A stretch of 64,000 nt of DNA, from NCBI GenBank assembly GCA_963457665.1, contig OY735209.1:54586519-54650518 (forward strand). The letters are read 5' to 3'. The position numbers and the translations under genes were made by a program. The notes below the pieces were generated by a model that worked only from the letters and a program-made list of their open reading frames with translations, searched no databases and was not told the origin of the DNA. This document shows positions 49,081 through 62,291 of the stretch, piece by piece (the first letter of the stretch is position 1; every line of letters begins with the position of its first letter). Source of the stretch: Thysanoteuthis rhombus (Eukaryota; Mollusca; Cephalopoda; Oegopsida; Thysanoteuthidae).

Positions 49081-51600
49081 GCGACTGTACTTTGTGTTCA
49101 ATTAACTGGGTCGAGCAGTAAACTGCTTGATTGATTGAATATTTTCTTATTTCCCACTGGAATCAAAGATCGGTGTTCGATCCAAGATAAAAGCCAGGTT
49201 TTATTTCGATTCTCAAGACAGGTTGACAGGCTATATTTCCATGAAAGATCGGCATAATACAATCTTCTTAACCTCAATTTACCCTATCGTGCTGCACTAA
49301 GCTAATTTATCAAATATCTACAGATGAAACCTTTTTCAAAGTGGAAATAGCTCATCTTGAGGATTTAGTTACTTGACAATGCCCAACTTTTTCCTGACTA
49401 AGGTGAAACACTGGGTTATATGGTACCAGTCGCAGGGAAGAAAACATAACCCGATTGAGAACTAAGTTTGTAATTATGGATGAGCGGATTGTCTGTACAT
49501 TCATTCGGTCACTTTTTGTTTACCATGATTCTAGCATGCCAATAACAAGATCATATTCAAGATGGCTGCCGATAGTTTGCGGGGAAAGGGTTAAATTAAT
49601 TGTTTTTCGGAGGTATAGATGTAAAGTTATACAAGCATTCTCAACCAAAATTCGAACTCAGCTGATTCAGTTTTCTAGATATATAACCGTCACATTACTT
49701 AACATCTTCCTTGGTGATCTTATCTTGAATCTTTCAAGTTAGAATGTCGGATGTTAATTGAATTTTCATCATTTACTTGAGCCCACAAAATTTCGTGAAT
49801 ATTGGGGAGGGTCTATGTCTAACAACAGGCGTTAAAAGTATGATGATGAAGCATTTTTGAGACCATTTCCAATATGGAAGACACGAATTCTTCTGGTCAA
49901 TGTTCGATGCTCACTCCATCACTGTTTTCATGGTGATCTCGTACAGTCAAGGTTTGGCTATGAAGGCTGTAGACTTTTCTGTTACTGCCTGGTCAGGGAC
50001 TGTACAATAAGGCAAAAATAGCCGCAGCAACAATTCGAACTCAGTTCACCGAGCTTGTTTTCTGAGTTGGTAACAATTACATCATCCTGTACCTTCCTTT
50101 GAAACGGATAGAGAAATAATGGGCTCTATGTAGACTTCACAACTGATTTGACCAGTGTGCTGATCAGTGGACACAAATATTTCATGAATCAGGCAGATAA
50201 ACTGAAAAGAGCATCTGACACATTCCTTTTTCTTTGTCTCCTTCATGTGCCTTTCGAGAATCCTGTCGGGTTTTCTCGAACTGCTTAGTAGTGGAGAGAA
50301 CAAAAACATAAACAAACATGTTTATTGTTGATAACAATTCAATTGAATTACCCCTTGTCATTTGCAGGGGAAAGAGTGCAAATGCGATAGATTTCGTTCT
50401 TCAAAACCCATTAATATTGTACTTTAAACCATTCGATGGACGAAAACTTTTTCATTCTCAAATGGTAAATGAACAATAAATGAACACATTAAAGCATACG
50501 GGATACATTTTAAATTTTAAAACTTGAATCCCTTTTTTCTGATGATTGATCAATCAGTTATGGTCGAATCGATATATTTTTTTTTTTGTCAAAACCTGAA
50601 GACAACTTTATTCTGCACGGAATCTTTCTTGCCGTTATAAGCAAAATTGAACTTTCAAAGAAGATATCTAATTATTGGAATACGTTTGAGAAGAGTTTTG
50701 AAAAGAGTGTGCTAGATGCTAGTGAACAATATACAGTCAAATAACGGAAACCATAATTGGATTATTTACAATTTTGTTCTATTTCCATGACACTATTTAC
50801 ACCTTCTTGAATTTTCGTTGCTTTTCCAAACATATGACCCAAGAAAAGTTGCGATAAAAAGCAAAAATGAAAAAAGTAAAAGCCAATAGTTGTATAGAAA
50901 AGAAAAAAATCACAATACTCTATCAACCAGGGAACCAATAAATTTGTTCACAGCACAGTGAATTAGAAAATAATAATGCTTAAAATACTGGTTCGCAAGT
51001 GTAATAAAGTTTAAGTTTTTGCAGTTCGCTGCAAAACTCCCAAGAATATCTCCATTAAATTCTTTAAGACTGAACTATGAATAGAAAACCTACTAATGGC
51101 AGGCGATAACTATATTATCACATGAATAAAACGTGACTTGTAAATGTTTCTCTCTCCTGATAAGTGTATATGCTTATCATATTAAGTTTCATACATTTTT
51201 ATAATTTGAAGTAATATGTGTTTTGATGCTGAAAACGTAAGTTCAATGTAAATTGTACCCGGAGAAGCCCATAGAGGCATTTTATTTTATGTATTTAATA
51301 GATAAATGAATGAACAAATTCAAATGATAACTAAAATAGAGTATGAAACAGCTAGAGACATCTAGATTCTGGAAGATATTGATGTTACTAATAAACCCTT
51401 CGCTATCTTTCATGGCTATAGTTGTTCAATTTTCGATAATATCTATCAATATAATGAAGTGTGTTTATTTCTCTGTCTGTAACATTGGACCCTTCCACTT
51501 GAAAGTAACAATTTTGCGGATAAATATATCACATATTAACTGCTTGGAAGAATGGACCACTTCACTTAAACGGGCTCAGTAATTATTTTTTCTAAGAAAT
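49081..51600. other. No gene seen; one RTE tail relic
   Basis: 49785-49850 on the plus strand matches the last 60 bases of the RTE family (GGGAGGGTCTATGTCTAACA, then a GCGTTAAAAGTATGATGATG tail). The remainder is AT-rich without a supported gene. Confidence 0.4.
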
Positions 51601-51639
51601 CACCTTACTGAAAATTCAAATATATTCGTGAATTTTCAT

Positions 51640-52010
51640 TATTTAGTCGTTCTAAAGAAATTCACGAAAAAGTCTAGGCTTATTCCTGAAGGGTTTCGTT
51701 CAAAGGTTTTCGGAGGATAGCAAAATTTTACATCTTTAGAATCTTCAGAGCATGGGAAATTTGAAAATTGATGTTGGCATTCGCGCAGACACATGAATGG
51801 CCACCATTTTGGATTTTCGAAATAACTGTCATATCTTGCACTTTCAATCAGGTTCATTGTGTATTTTCCTTCAAAGTTTTTATACTTGGGGATTTCCAGA
51901 GCCTGAACAATCTAAAGAATAATTTTGTCATTTGCCGAGACACATGCCTGGCCGTCATTTTCGATTTCCCAAATGGCCGCCGTTAAATACATAATTTGCG
52001 CTATCTTGGT
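51640..52010 (-). repeat. ~180-bp repeat family, minus orientation
   Basis: Two adjacent units contain, on the minus strand, CCAAAATGGTGGCCATTCAT (near 51795-51815) and AAATGGC- or AAAATGACGGCC-like text (near 51950-51975). Each is followed by text about a TTCAGAGCATGG or CTCTGGAAATCC segment. They are the same family as 54930-55800 on the plus strand. Confidence 0.5.
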
Positions 52011-52234
52011 TTCTAGTCAGCCAATAAACTTTTTTATGCTTGGCTTCAAAATTGTGCTCAGCATCATACAAAATCAAAAGTAATTTAAAACAACACTTAG
52101 GGTACATTATTACATAAAATACGTTTTTTGCACATAATAACATTGGAACTAGCGACATTTTCCTGCTTTGAACAGTAAAACGGTCAACTTTTTGGTTTTC
52201 TGTGCACACTGAATATGAATTTTTTGTTACATAA

Positions 52235-52450
52235 ATATAACTGAAAACTTAGTCGGCCATTTTAGAACTTGATTAACGCAAACAGTTTCGAAACAGGGTT
52301 CCATCGACCTCTGGGATTACATAAACACAAACATCATCAGAAGCTTAGTTGAGGCTTTTAGAACTTATTCAACACTAGTGATTCCGGCACTGTGCTCCAT
52401 GGACCCCTGCAATTGCGTGAACATGAACATCATCGGAAACTTAGAATAAG
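52235..52450. repeat. Tandem duplication, unit about 105-110 bp
   Basis: Two units: one with TTTTAGAACTTGATTAACGC and GGGTTCCATCGACC, the next with TTTTAGAACTTATTCAACAC and TGCTCCATGGACCCC. Both close with AACATCATC-GAA. A partial third copy is at about 52960-53075. Confidence 0.6.
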
Positions 52451-53099
52451 ATGAACACGATTATAGATTCGGGTGAACGAATTTGTACTTGCATTTAATA
52501 AAAAAAATCCCATTGTTTCATCTATCTATATTTTTAAAAATTAGATCTCAATATCATTTCATTTGTAATTTTAAAAAGCATTTTCTCATGTCCTGAAGGT
52601 TATACTGTCTCCTTCATACTATGCAAGGAGTGTCAATTGTACGTATCTGGATTGTTTGGGGTTCAAACCATTATCATCCGTTAAGAAGCCAATGCAGTGA
52701 TCACCCTGGGCAACAATGATACATGACTTTGATCATATCATCAGACGTTCTTCATCTTTTGCATTACAAGGCCAATCCACCATTTATGACCACATAATAG
52801 AAATAGACACAATATTGCCAATTCCATATAGTGTATTAGCTCATGGACTTCAACATTAGTTGCGACTTTTGTTTCATTTTTGCCTGCTTTTTGCCCTCAT
52901 ACTATAGCATATACAATATGAAGTTTTTGGTACATATACATCTTTCTGAAACTTATACCAACCTTCTAGAACATATTCTACACGAGTGAACATGCATTCA
53001 ATGCGAAATGAAGATTTCACACATTATTTCATCATCAGTGCGTTTGAAACTGGGACTCACGGACCCCTGGGGCCCGTCAAATATTGAATGAGTATGACA

Positions 53100-54520
53100 C
53101 TAAACCAGATCAAAGCTGCCATACTGAGTTACGGTGATTCTTCTGATACAGAAGGTGATCAACTTTACAACTTTATGCTTCATATGTTCTACCCAGGAAA
53201 ATATCCCATATATTTTGAAAGTCGATTTAAGTAGCCGGAAACTTTATGTCGAGTTCATTGCAAAGGGTATCAATGGAAACATCAGTCTGTGGACAAAAGT
53301 TCTTGTCTGAACATAAGGAACAAAATAATTAGGTTCACGTCTAATTGATGGACCTGAAAGAAACAAAAAAAAAAGAACTCGATGGTCGCTTTATAATTCA
53401 AACCAGATCGAACCCAAACATCGATCAGAATAATGTAATCGGTTACCACGACTACACACCAAGAGTATTGTTTGTCCCAGATGGATACATTCTTCTACTT
53501 ATTGACTCATGAATAGCCTGGAAAAGCTGAAAAATAACCAATGAAACCATTCAAAATGTACAAGCACTAGCATCTGAGAATTATGTTGGTGAAGCAGAAC
53601 CATCTTCAGCACCCTCTGAGAATCAAAGAATTGCCAATGGCAATGGAATGATACTCGTCTGATTGATGGCAAAGTAGCTTGGAACAATCTACACAGTCAA
53701 AAATCTCCGCTAACTCTTCAATGACATACTCCTTCTGTTGGCAGCAGATTCTGACGAGGTCATTTTAGGTTTTGACGGATACAAATCCGACTCGTCGAAA
53801 TAAAAAAAATGAGGTAGGAAGGACAAGGCAGGATATTCAGTATCAAATTGCTGATCACAAAATATCAATGATACACTTCCAATCTCACGAAAAGATGAAA
53901 AACAATCTGTAGAAGCTGTTCTCAATGATGAAATCGCCAAAGTTAGCCATCACCTCAGGCCACACAGGAAGCAACCACAACACGAAGAGGCCGAAACATT
54001 GTTGATCTACTGAGCAGCAGCTACCCCAGAGCACTGTCATGAAGCATAGACACACACTGCAATTTGTATGGTATCAGATACTTTAGAGATCGAGCCAATC
54101 AGGATAGCACTGAAGCAAGACAAAGCAGCAGTGTTACTTGTATTCCACACATTCACCGAAACAGACGATGCAGGTTCAATAGTACATGAAAGTTGACTGC
54201 AGATTCATCTCGGTACTGATGAAACTGACAAAGGAAGTGAAGGATGTATTGGCCAACTTTGTATGTTATATGTACTGACCCAAAGCATTCACATAACAAG
54301 TATTTATGGCCTAAGGTGACATCTGTTTTGCAAATATATGGCGGAAAGAAGTTGGTGCCCCTAAGGAGCACATTGAACGTGTGTGCGTTCAGAGTAGGGT
54401 GTCATGCCAAGTAACCATAATGTGGCAAAATCTGTCCGACCCATTCAACCGGGACACTTATCAGAATGGACATGATGAGATACTTCCTATCCCCAGGTAG
54501 GTTCCATCCGGCTAAAAGGC
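53100..54520 (+). pseudogene. Decayed copy of an unnamed multicopy protein family
   Basis: With frameshifts, the plus strand reads SYGDSSDTEGDQLYNFM (about 53128-53178) and, near the end, EPIRIALKQDKAAVLLVFHT (54095-54153) then FTETDDAG, a GQLCMLYV piece (about 54253), and SNHNVAKSVRP (54413-54445). The FH-F-G-D-GS pattern and the following C-LY segment fit the C-terminal half of a widespread uncharacterised, probably transposon-associated family in invertebrates. I cannot assign a function. Same possible family as 45400-47600. Confidence 0.35.
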
Positions 54521-54929
54521 CATTGCAGAGATGTCAAGGTGTCTGTGTGAAGTTTATTGAACAAAACAACTCGGCTTGCACAGACCTTTGTTTGTATGGA
54601 ATCGACTGCTAGAATGACACAAACTGACACCCTAAAATGCCTTAACAGATGTCAGCATTTATTTTCTGATAATTTATGTTCTAAATATTCCAGAAATGTA
54701 AAATTCTGGCTTATCGGTAAAAACTACTAAAATGTATAACGAACTTAACGATGTAAAATATGCATTTTATGTAAGAAATTTACATCCGAAACGTAATGAT
54801 AATGGTTTTCAATTGAGTATGATTGCATTTATATAACCCTATTGTGAGACCTTTATTGAATTTCCTGACACAGAAAACAGAATTAGTATACTTAATTGAG
54901 TTTTCAGGTTGACTGTAAGCCGAGATACC

Positions 54930-55800
54930 GAGAATATGTATTTCATGGCGGTCACATTGAAAATCGATGTGTCGACCATGTAGATGTCTACAAAAAGGCT
55001 ATCATCATTTCTTCCTTTTCCATGTTCTGAATATTCCGAAAATGTATAGCTCTAGTGTTCTACAAAACTTTGAATGAAAATACAGTGTGAGCCCCGCAGG
55101 GAAAAATATTTATTTTGGGTAATAAAGTTATATCACAAAAGTGAAAATGAAGTTTCTAATTACTTCTTTATCGATAATAATATTCATCTCTATTTTGCTC
55201 CTTTCATTAAATTCCTTGAACCAGAAAACATAGGATTATCCTATTCAATTATGCTTCTAGGCTGAATATACACTGGGATAACACAATTTTCATTTCTATC
55301 TTATGGGAGCCATTTTGAAAATTCCAAATGGCACCCATGCAGGTGTCTATGGAGATATCAACGTTATTCTTTTGGTTACCCATACTCTGATGATTCAAAA
55401 AACGTATTATTTGATTCATCTATGGATGGAAATACGCAGTGAACCTTATTAATTGTGCAAAATTTGCATTTTACGACGGACATTTTAGAAATTCGAAATG
55501 GCGGCAATCCAAGAGTCATCATAAATACCTATATAATTTTTTCCCATTCTTTGGGCTTTAGCACTTTGAAAACGTTTATATTGGTTAATGTACAAATGTT
55601 TTAACCGAAAATATATTGTGAATCTGATTCATCGTGGAAAATATTCATTTTACGGTGGACATTTTGAAAATCGAAAATGGCGACCATCAAGGTGCCTACG
55701 TAAATGTCAACATTATTCTCTTGATTCTCCATGCCCCGAATACCCCAAAATGTATAGTTTTTACTATATATCTGTTGTACGCTCATTAAAGATTTAAGTC
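54930..55800 (+). repeat. Tandem ~180-bp repeat carrying AAATGGCGRCC sites
   Basis: Units are recognised by a GGACATTTTGAAAATC-like segment, then AAATGGCG-CC, GTGTCTA-like text, a CAACATTATTCTTTTG-like segment and CCCCAAAATGTATAG-like text. They are centred near 54950, 55310, 55490 and 55670, so the clear period is 180 bases and one unit near 55130 is lost or changed. No coding sequence. Confidence 0.6.
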
Positions 55801-55909
55801 ATATTCTGCAAGACTAAACAGCTTGCTACTACTCCACGAAGAGGTACCAAAATATAGATATTTACTAAGCTTTGCCTTGTGCAGCACAGAAAAACGATTA
55901 TGAAGCATA

Positions 55910-56010
55910 TAGTTTTTCAAATTTCTTTGACGCAGTGTTTCATTATGAATCTCTTACTGGACGGGCCCCAAAGGATAAACGATGTGAGTTCGAATCTCAT
56001 CAAAAGCTAC
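55910..56010 (+). repeat. tRNA-derived SINE-like fragment
   Basis: A perfect B-box-like GAGTTCGAATCTC lies at about 55986-55998. A possible A-box-like GACGCAGTGTTTC is about 60 bases upstream (near 55929). The arms do not fold as a tRNA, so this is probably a SINE relic. Confidence 0.35.
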
Positions 56011-58754
56011 TCCTTCATATCATACTGCTTATTCATCGGTCGACTTTTAACATGAGATGAAAAACAAATTAGAAAAACATTGATGATAAAACAAGTTCTT
56101 TCACAAAGCTCTGTTCATGGAGCAGCTAGCAAGTAACAAAGGTACAATCATGACCTTTGATAAGGCAGTTCTTCAGCTTATTTCTCTTACTCCATTCAAA
56201 AAAATTATTTGTTTAATCTTTCACAGAACCACAATAGCGGAATATTCTGTATTATTGAAGCTTGTAAGAATTGATCCACGGTAGGCACCCTATTACATGT
56301 GGATATTACTCATGCTTTGCTGAAAGGTCAATCTTTCTTTTTTATCAAGAAATCATCAATTTATATACCTTCTTTATAAATCGACTTCACTTTTCACAGC
56401 AACCGAACATTAAGTTAACGCAACAAAAGACCACATTTATGGCGCATGAAAACATTTCAAGAAACAATCACGTACGAGAAACTGAAAGTCAACCAATGTA
56501 AAGCATTGAGCACCGAAGGGAAACGTTCTAACATTAATTATTACTTTGAAATATAAACAGTTTTTGCAAACATATTCTGTACTGGTGGATCTATTCCATT
56601 CCTTACGCTAATATATGCTATTTGACCTGCACATATTTGATGCTTTTTGAACTGAATATGCTATATCAGATGTAAACATCACGAAACTAAATTGCATGAT
56701 TTTAAATCTTAAACCCAACTATGTTGTATGAATTTCAATTTTAGTTATGTCGTATAAATGCTAATCTTGAACTGCATTGATTTCAACTTTGAGTCGCTAG
56801 ATTCTAATTAAACGCATCCTTATGCACAGGGGAGCGACAAAAGAAAGGAAGCCATTGAGATCTATTTTCGCTGACGTCCAGAAGGGACATGGCACATACA
56901 GAAGAAGATGTTGCGTATATTTCAAGGTAACGCTGCCATGTTTCATGGATACCATCGTGTTCAATTTGCATATTTCGAGTGCAAGCCAGCTACGTGTCAT
57001 ATATTTAAGCCATCTTGGTGTATATATTTTGATTTAACGCAGTCAAGATGCATATTCCAATAAAGCTCTGCAAAGATTTCAAATTGACGTTGCAAAGATT
57101 TTGATTTGACTATGCGCAGATGTCTATCTAAAACAATTTTGCATAGATTTCACTCTAACAATACTGTCATCTACAAACTTCAACCTATCAAGTGCTCAGT
57201 TATGAAGTTATGTAAGCTGATCTCACGGTTTTTGCCAACATCTTTGCTCTCAAAAATGATTGTTCTCTCACATTATCAAAATGTCTTTGAATGTCGCTGA
57301 TGAACATTAAAAAAAAACATCTTTTTGCAAAGATGTTTTTTCAAAATTTATAATTAAGCACCTTCATAATGTATGATGGATATTTTTTCTTAAGTGAATT
57401 TTGTATTGCGGTCAGCGAGGATGACAATATTTGCAGAATGATCGAGGGAATTTGAAAATCAGAGATTGAGTAAAGAATAAAAAAATATTCTGGATTCATT
57501 TGTTTTGCCTTTTATCCTATATTTTGCTGTGTTGAACCTTTCACTCCTGGATTAAAAATCTCTTGCTCTATGAGAATAAACAAGTTTGTATATACACATG
57601 CATACATTCTTTTATACCTTTCAACCTATATTACTTTACCTATATTCATTTGAATATATATTTATAGACACATACACACTCGTACATATGTATATTCATT
57701 AAAATACACATTCATTCCAAGAAAAAAGACCATTGAATAAGCATAACCAAAATATTCAATGGTGTTTGTGATAAGACAGAAAATTGATGAACTTCAGCAG
57801 AGTTTTCTGTTAATACTTCACTTTCCGGTTCTTGTCATTGAAAATGGCGTCAGTCCATTCTCTTTATTTTTTGTGAACAAATCTACTACTTTCATACGTT
57901 CGTCTTTTTGATGGCTCTTCCAATTTTCTGTCATTTTCTTGTTATCCTCGACACGAAGAAGGACACTATGATAAACGAAAAGAAAATTCTAATTACAAAA
58001 GACTCCATCTCGCCTTTGGCCCACTTCTCTGTTTTATATACGCCACACTGTCCATTAGATTAATGACCCTTGCTATTCCAGTCAGCTACCGACTGATAAA
58101 ACCATTATCCTTGCTGGCTGCTGACCAAATATCATCAGGACTAAAAGATAGATAGCAGGATGTGAATAATCTAAGCTGACCACTGGCCAAATATCATCAA
58201 AGAGTTTGACAATCCGGAATAAAGACTCATTTTTTTTTCTTTTTAAAAAAATTCTGGGCTGTATTTACAATGTCCGAAGATTTTGGAAGCATAAATATTC
58301 TGAGAAAAATTCTAATGAGTATATCAATTTAATTCAGTCTTTTAAGAGCATCTGTTATATCCCTCTTAGTTAATACATATCTATTCCTCTTTATCAGTCA
58401 ATGAAACTATGTATATATATTAAATAAAGGTAGATTAATTGGACACCAGGTAAGGAGAGGTAGGCATCCTGTGTGAATCGTACTCTCTACAATAGTAACG
58501 GACTGTTAGAATAGCTAGCTAACAAATATTCCACGGGAAGGCATTCAATTTATCATTTAATAAGCATTACTAAATGGGCCAAAGGGCCGAATAGAGAGAA
58601 ATAGAATAGGAAGATTGTTTGCTCTAGTTTTCTCAGTGGAGAACTTATTTCGATAAATAGCATTTGGGCTCAACCATCGATCATTGTTGACTGAAGGAAA
58701 CACCCAGTTGTCTCAGCCATACAACAGTCTCATGAATCTATGAATTAATCGATC
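56011..58754. other. No gene seen
   Basis: AT-rich spacer. Short open frames here have no protein-like features. A small direct repeat containing CCAAATATCATCA is seen at about 58125 and 58185. Confidence 0.45.
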
Positions 58755-60240
58755 TACTGAGCAATAGTATCATCATTCATAATAAATCCTGAACAAAGGT
58801 CTTCCCCATTTTGTTCCATGACGATCGTGATTACGATAACCTCTGCCAGGTTTTACCAGCAAATCGCTCAGATCCTTCCATCTCGTGACTGGTGTATTCC
58901 TTCAGGGCACTAAGTAGTCGACCTTTTGCTCCATTCGTTGTCATCCCTTGTTGCCAAGTGTTCCGCCCATCTCCATTTTGTAGCTCAATTATTTACATAG
59001 TATCCTTCTCTCTCGTCCTTCTCCGGATCCATGATGATTTTTCCTATCTCTTAGAGTTTTCCCTAGTATTGTCTTTTCCATCATTTTTTTCTCGATCTTA
59101 CGTTGGTTCTCAGTCTTTTTGTTTATTCCCATTGTTCATATCCATTAGTCATTGCTAGTAGAATGCATTCCTCGAATATTTGAAGATATAAGCATATTGG
59201 CAAGGTTATTTTTAATATCTCTCTTTCCATACCAGATGTTTTCCAACAAATCTTTATGCGTTGTTTTATTTGGGTTTCGTGGTCCTTCTCTGACTTTATT
59301 ATCCGTCCAAGGCAAATGTATTCCATGATCTCTTCTAGATCTTATGGTTTTTTGGGGAACTTTATCGTTGATCAGTTCTATTTTCTTTGTTCTGTTCATC
59401 TTTAACCCTATGTTTATACTTTCCTTATTTAGATCAGTCAACATGTCCTGTAATTTTCCGATGCTTCTGATGTCGTAGCAACATCATCTCAAGTGGTTCA
59501 AATGTTATCAGTTTATGTGCATTCCCATACCCACCCAGCTGGTTTTCAGAAAGACGCTTTCAAGACTAGCTGTGAATTTTTCAGGTAATATTTAATCTCT
59601 TAGATTAAATAAAGATAAGAACAGGTGTACTGTACTTATCTTTATGTTGTTTTCATATTTGTATATATTTTTGCTGACTCCTTTTTTTTCGCTTTTTGTT
59701 TGCACCGTATACGCATTGAGTTGACGATTGTCGTATGTTATACCGGCTCCAATGTTTCTTTTGATGATCTACAAAGGCTAAACAAAGTGGTTTGTTGAAT
59801 TATAGTGACTTTTTAATTAAACGGTCTATGATGTATAGGTGGTCTATTGTTAAATAGCCACTTCCAAATCCTGGTTGCTCTACTGTATGGTTGATCTTCA
59901 TCTAGAGTGGCTGTTAATGTGTCTGTGAGTAATTTTGCAAAGATAATTGTGAAACATGGTGATAGTTGTAGAGGCCACGACTATTTCTTCCTTGTGAAAT
60001 AGGATCATTATTCCTAGACAAAGGTTTTCAAATACTTTTGTCCCTCGGAAACACTATGTAAATAGCTGTACTAATCCATTGTATAAAGATTTCTCCTGCA
60101 TCTTCTAGAAGGCTTGTCGTTATGACAGCTTCACCAGGACCTTTTCAGTGTTTTATATTTTCGTTCTGCAAACACTGGTTCGTCTTCTGTTATGTTTGGG
60201 ATGTCACTGTATTTACCGATAAACAATTTCAGGGCACTTT
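58755..60240 (-). mobile_element. RTE-type LINE remnant, linker through C-terminus
   Basis: The longest RTE copy in the window, read from 60240 down. It has a SALKLFIGKYSDIPNITEDE linker piece (60230-60170), SLLEDAGEIF (about 60095), a decayed fingers segment, QPGFGSGYLTIDHLYIIDRL (about 59880-59820), PLCLAFVDHQK, which is catalytic motif A (about 59785), LTDLNKESINIGLKMNRTKK (59440-59385), NDKVPQKTI, ILGKTLRDR (about 59065), and a RDDN-W-KRSTT-like carboxy end (58960-58930). Many stops. The FADD catalytic box is deleted or lost near 59480. An AT/TG repeat (60244-60366) sits at its left-reading edge. Confidence 0.75.
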
Positions 60241-60242
60241 TG

Positions 60243-60243
<1 letters not shown>

Positions 60244-60300
<57 letters not shown>

Positions 60301-60324
60301 ATGTGCGTGCATGTGGGTGTCTGA

Positions 60325-60364
<40 letters not shown>

Positions 60365-60366
60365 GT
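60244..60366. repeat. Compound AT/TG microsatellite
   Basis: About 19 AT units, about 10 TG units, then further AT blocks. Confidence 0.95.
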
Positions 60367-60994
60367 AAAAACACATCCACAAACTCACACATACGTATAT
60401 GTGTATGATTGAAGGCGGCAGACAAGGAAAAATTCATTTACTTTTTTGTTGTGATCTCATTATGAATGAACGTTGATCAGTTGACGGTGTAAATAAATGC
60501 TGTCAATCTGTTTCCGATCGAATATTTTTGGTTAATCTTTTCTACCGGATCAAGATCCACGTCGTTAACATTCAAGAAATAAAACCATACTTATTGATGA
60601 TAGCTCTTTTTTAATCTAATTTTGACATTTTGTCATTCGTGTGTTAAGATGACATCACAAGAACATGCACATTGACTTTTTCTCTGGGCAGAATGTATCA
60701 ATCAGCAATTTTTTTCATGAAAATGAATTCTTGAAGTTTCAAAATTGGATCTGTTATTTGATACGTTGACCTTGATTCAAGGGTACCTCATTTGCTTTTG
60801 GTTCTTTTCTTCCATTGATGAGAGACTCAGGAATCCAAAACCATATTTTCATTTTTTTTTTAGAGTTTAGGTACTAGAATAAAATATGCAAAGATGTATA
60901 ATCAAGAACAGGATGGAATAAATATATATACATTTATGTATATCAAAAATTTGCTTAGATATATACAGACAGACTAAAATGGAAATTAGCAGTT

Positions 60995-60996
<2 letters not shown>

Positions 60997-61079
<83 letters not shown>

Positions 61080-61092
61080 TACATATATATAA
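60997..61092. repeat. AT microsatellite
   Basis: About 30 AT units, then GTATATAT and ACATATAT variants. Confidence 0.95.
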
Positions 61093-61104
61093 TATGAGGC
61101 GAGA

Positions 61105-61160
61105 ATTCACTACACAAACATGTTTATGTTTCTAGCCGATTTTGGTCTCTTCACGCGAAT
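61105..61160 (-). ncRNA. Degenerate second copy of the hammerhead-like fold
   Basis: On the minus strand: stem I ATTCGC (61160-61155) pairs with GTGAAT (61110-61105). Stem III ACATAAA (61129-61123) pairs with TTTGTGT (61118-61112) around CATG. GAAA is kept (61132-61129). The core reads GTGAAGA (61154-61148) instead of CTGAAGA, and stem II pairs poorly, so it is probably inactive. Stem I keeps pairing with different bases from the copy at 43859. Confidence 0.4.
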
Positions 61161-62202
61161 GATTTGGATTCCCTACCAACATATCAAACAGAAGAATTCG
61201 ACAATTTTTCCACTAATCTTAAATATTTATACCATCAAGTTTCAATCAATTGTTTTTTCCAACTTTTAATTATCAAATAAAGTATCCTCATATACATAGT
61301 TGAAATGAAAAGAAACTTCTTTCTAGCGGGTAGTAACACCTCAACTGGCGATTCCATTGATATTCTTTGACAATTTGTTACACAGTATTCCATGTCTGAT
61401 CCATCACCCTGCCTAACTACCTATCAGTCTGACAATGGGCCACAGCGAAATGTTTTCCTCTTTCCCTTGTTCCAGTCAATACAATGATCTTTCACACTGA
61501 CGAAGACTGGATCAATATCCTTTGTTCACATAATTCCCCTAACATTATTACAAATTGATTTATTCTAATATACAATTCTCATTTATTTTATTTTTATACT
61601 CCCGTTGACATATTCCTTAATTTCTGTCATTATTTCGCTTTGGTCAAGTTTATGAATATCAAAGAGATCAGAATGTTTAACCACGGCTTTATTGGATTGT
61701 CTAAAAAATGAACATTTTCTACAATTGAAGAAACAGTTTTCGGTAAAAAATCAATAAGTCTAAGAGTAGCCAAATCAATTCTCAAATATTCATATTGTTC
61801 TGTTAGATATAAGATAATTATACTACTTTTTCTAAAAGGCATTCTCACTATACAGAATGGAGAGCTATCACATTTATCAGCAGATGAACATTCCTTTCCC
61901 GATTTTGATTTCCAAATCCAGAAACATGGCTTGCATTACTTTCTGTTCAAATTTAATAGACCTTGATGTATATATCATTAGACGATTTTTCGAAATTTCT
62001 TCCATCATTAATAAAACATGAGTCATCGATAAAACGGGGACAACCTAAAAATGAACGAGCTCATTTTATATTAGTTTTAATTTGAGATGACATGGATATA
62101 TATTCGCGTCTATAAATACAAATTTGCCTAGTATGTGGCAGGATCTATTCCCATAAGGATACCTATGGTCTGATAAAATATCTTAATTCATATATTAAAG
62201 TA

Positions 62203-62203
<1 letters not shown>

Positions 62204-62288
<85 letters not shown>
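62204..62288. repeat. AT dinucleotide microsatellite
   Basis: An uninterrupted run of about 42 AT units. Confidence 0.95.

Positions 62289-62291
<3 letters not shown>

Larger units (their letters stand above)
60367..62203. other. No gene seen; AT repeat and ribozyme-like relic inside
   Basis: AT-rich sequence with an AT microsatellite (60997-61092) and the hammerhead-like relic at 61105-61160. No supported gene. Confidence 0.45.
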
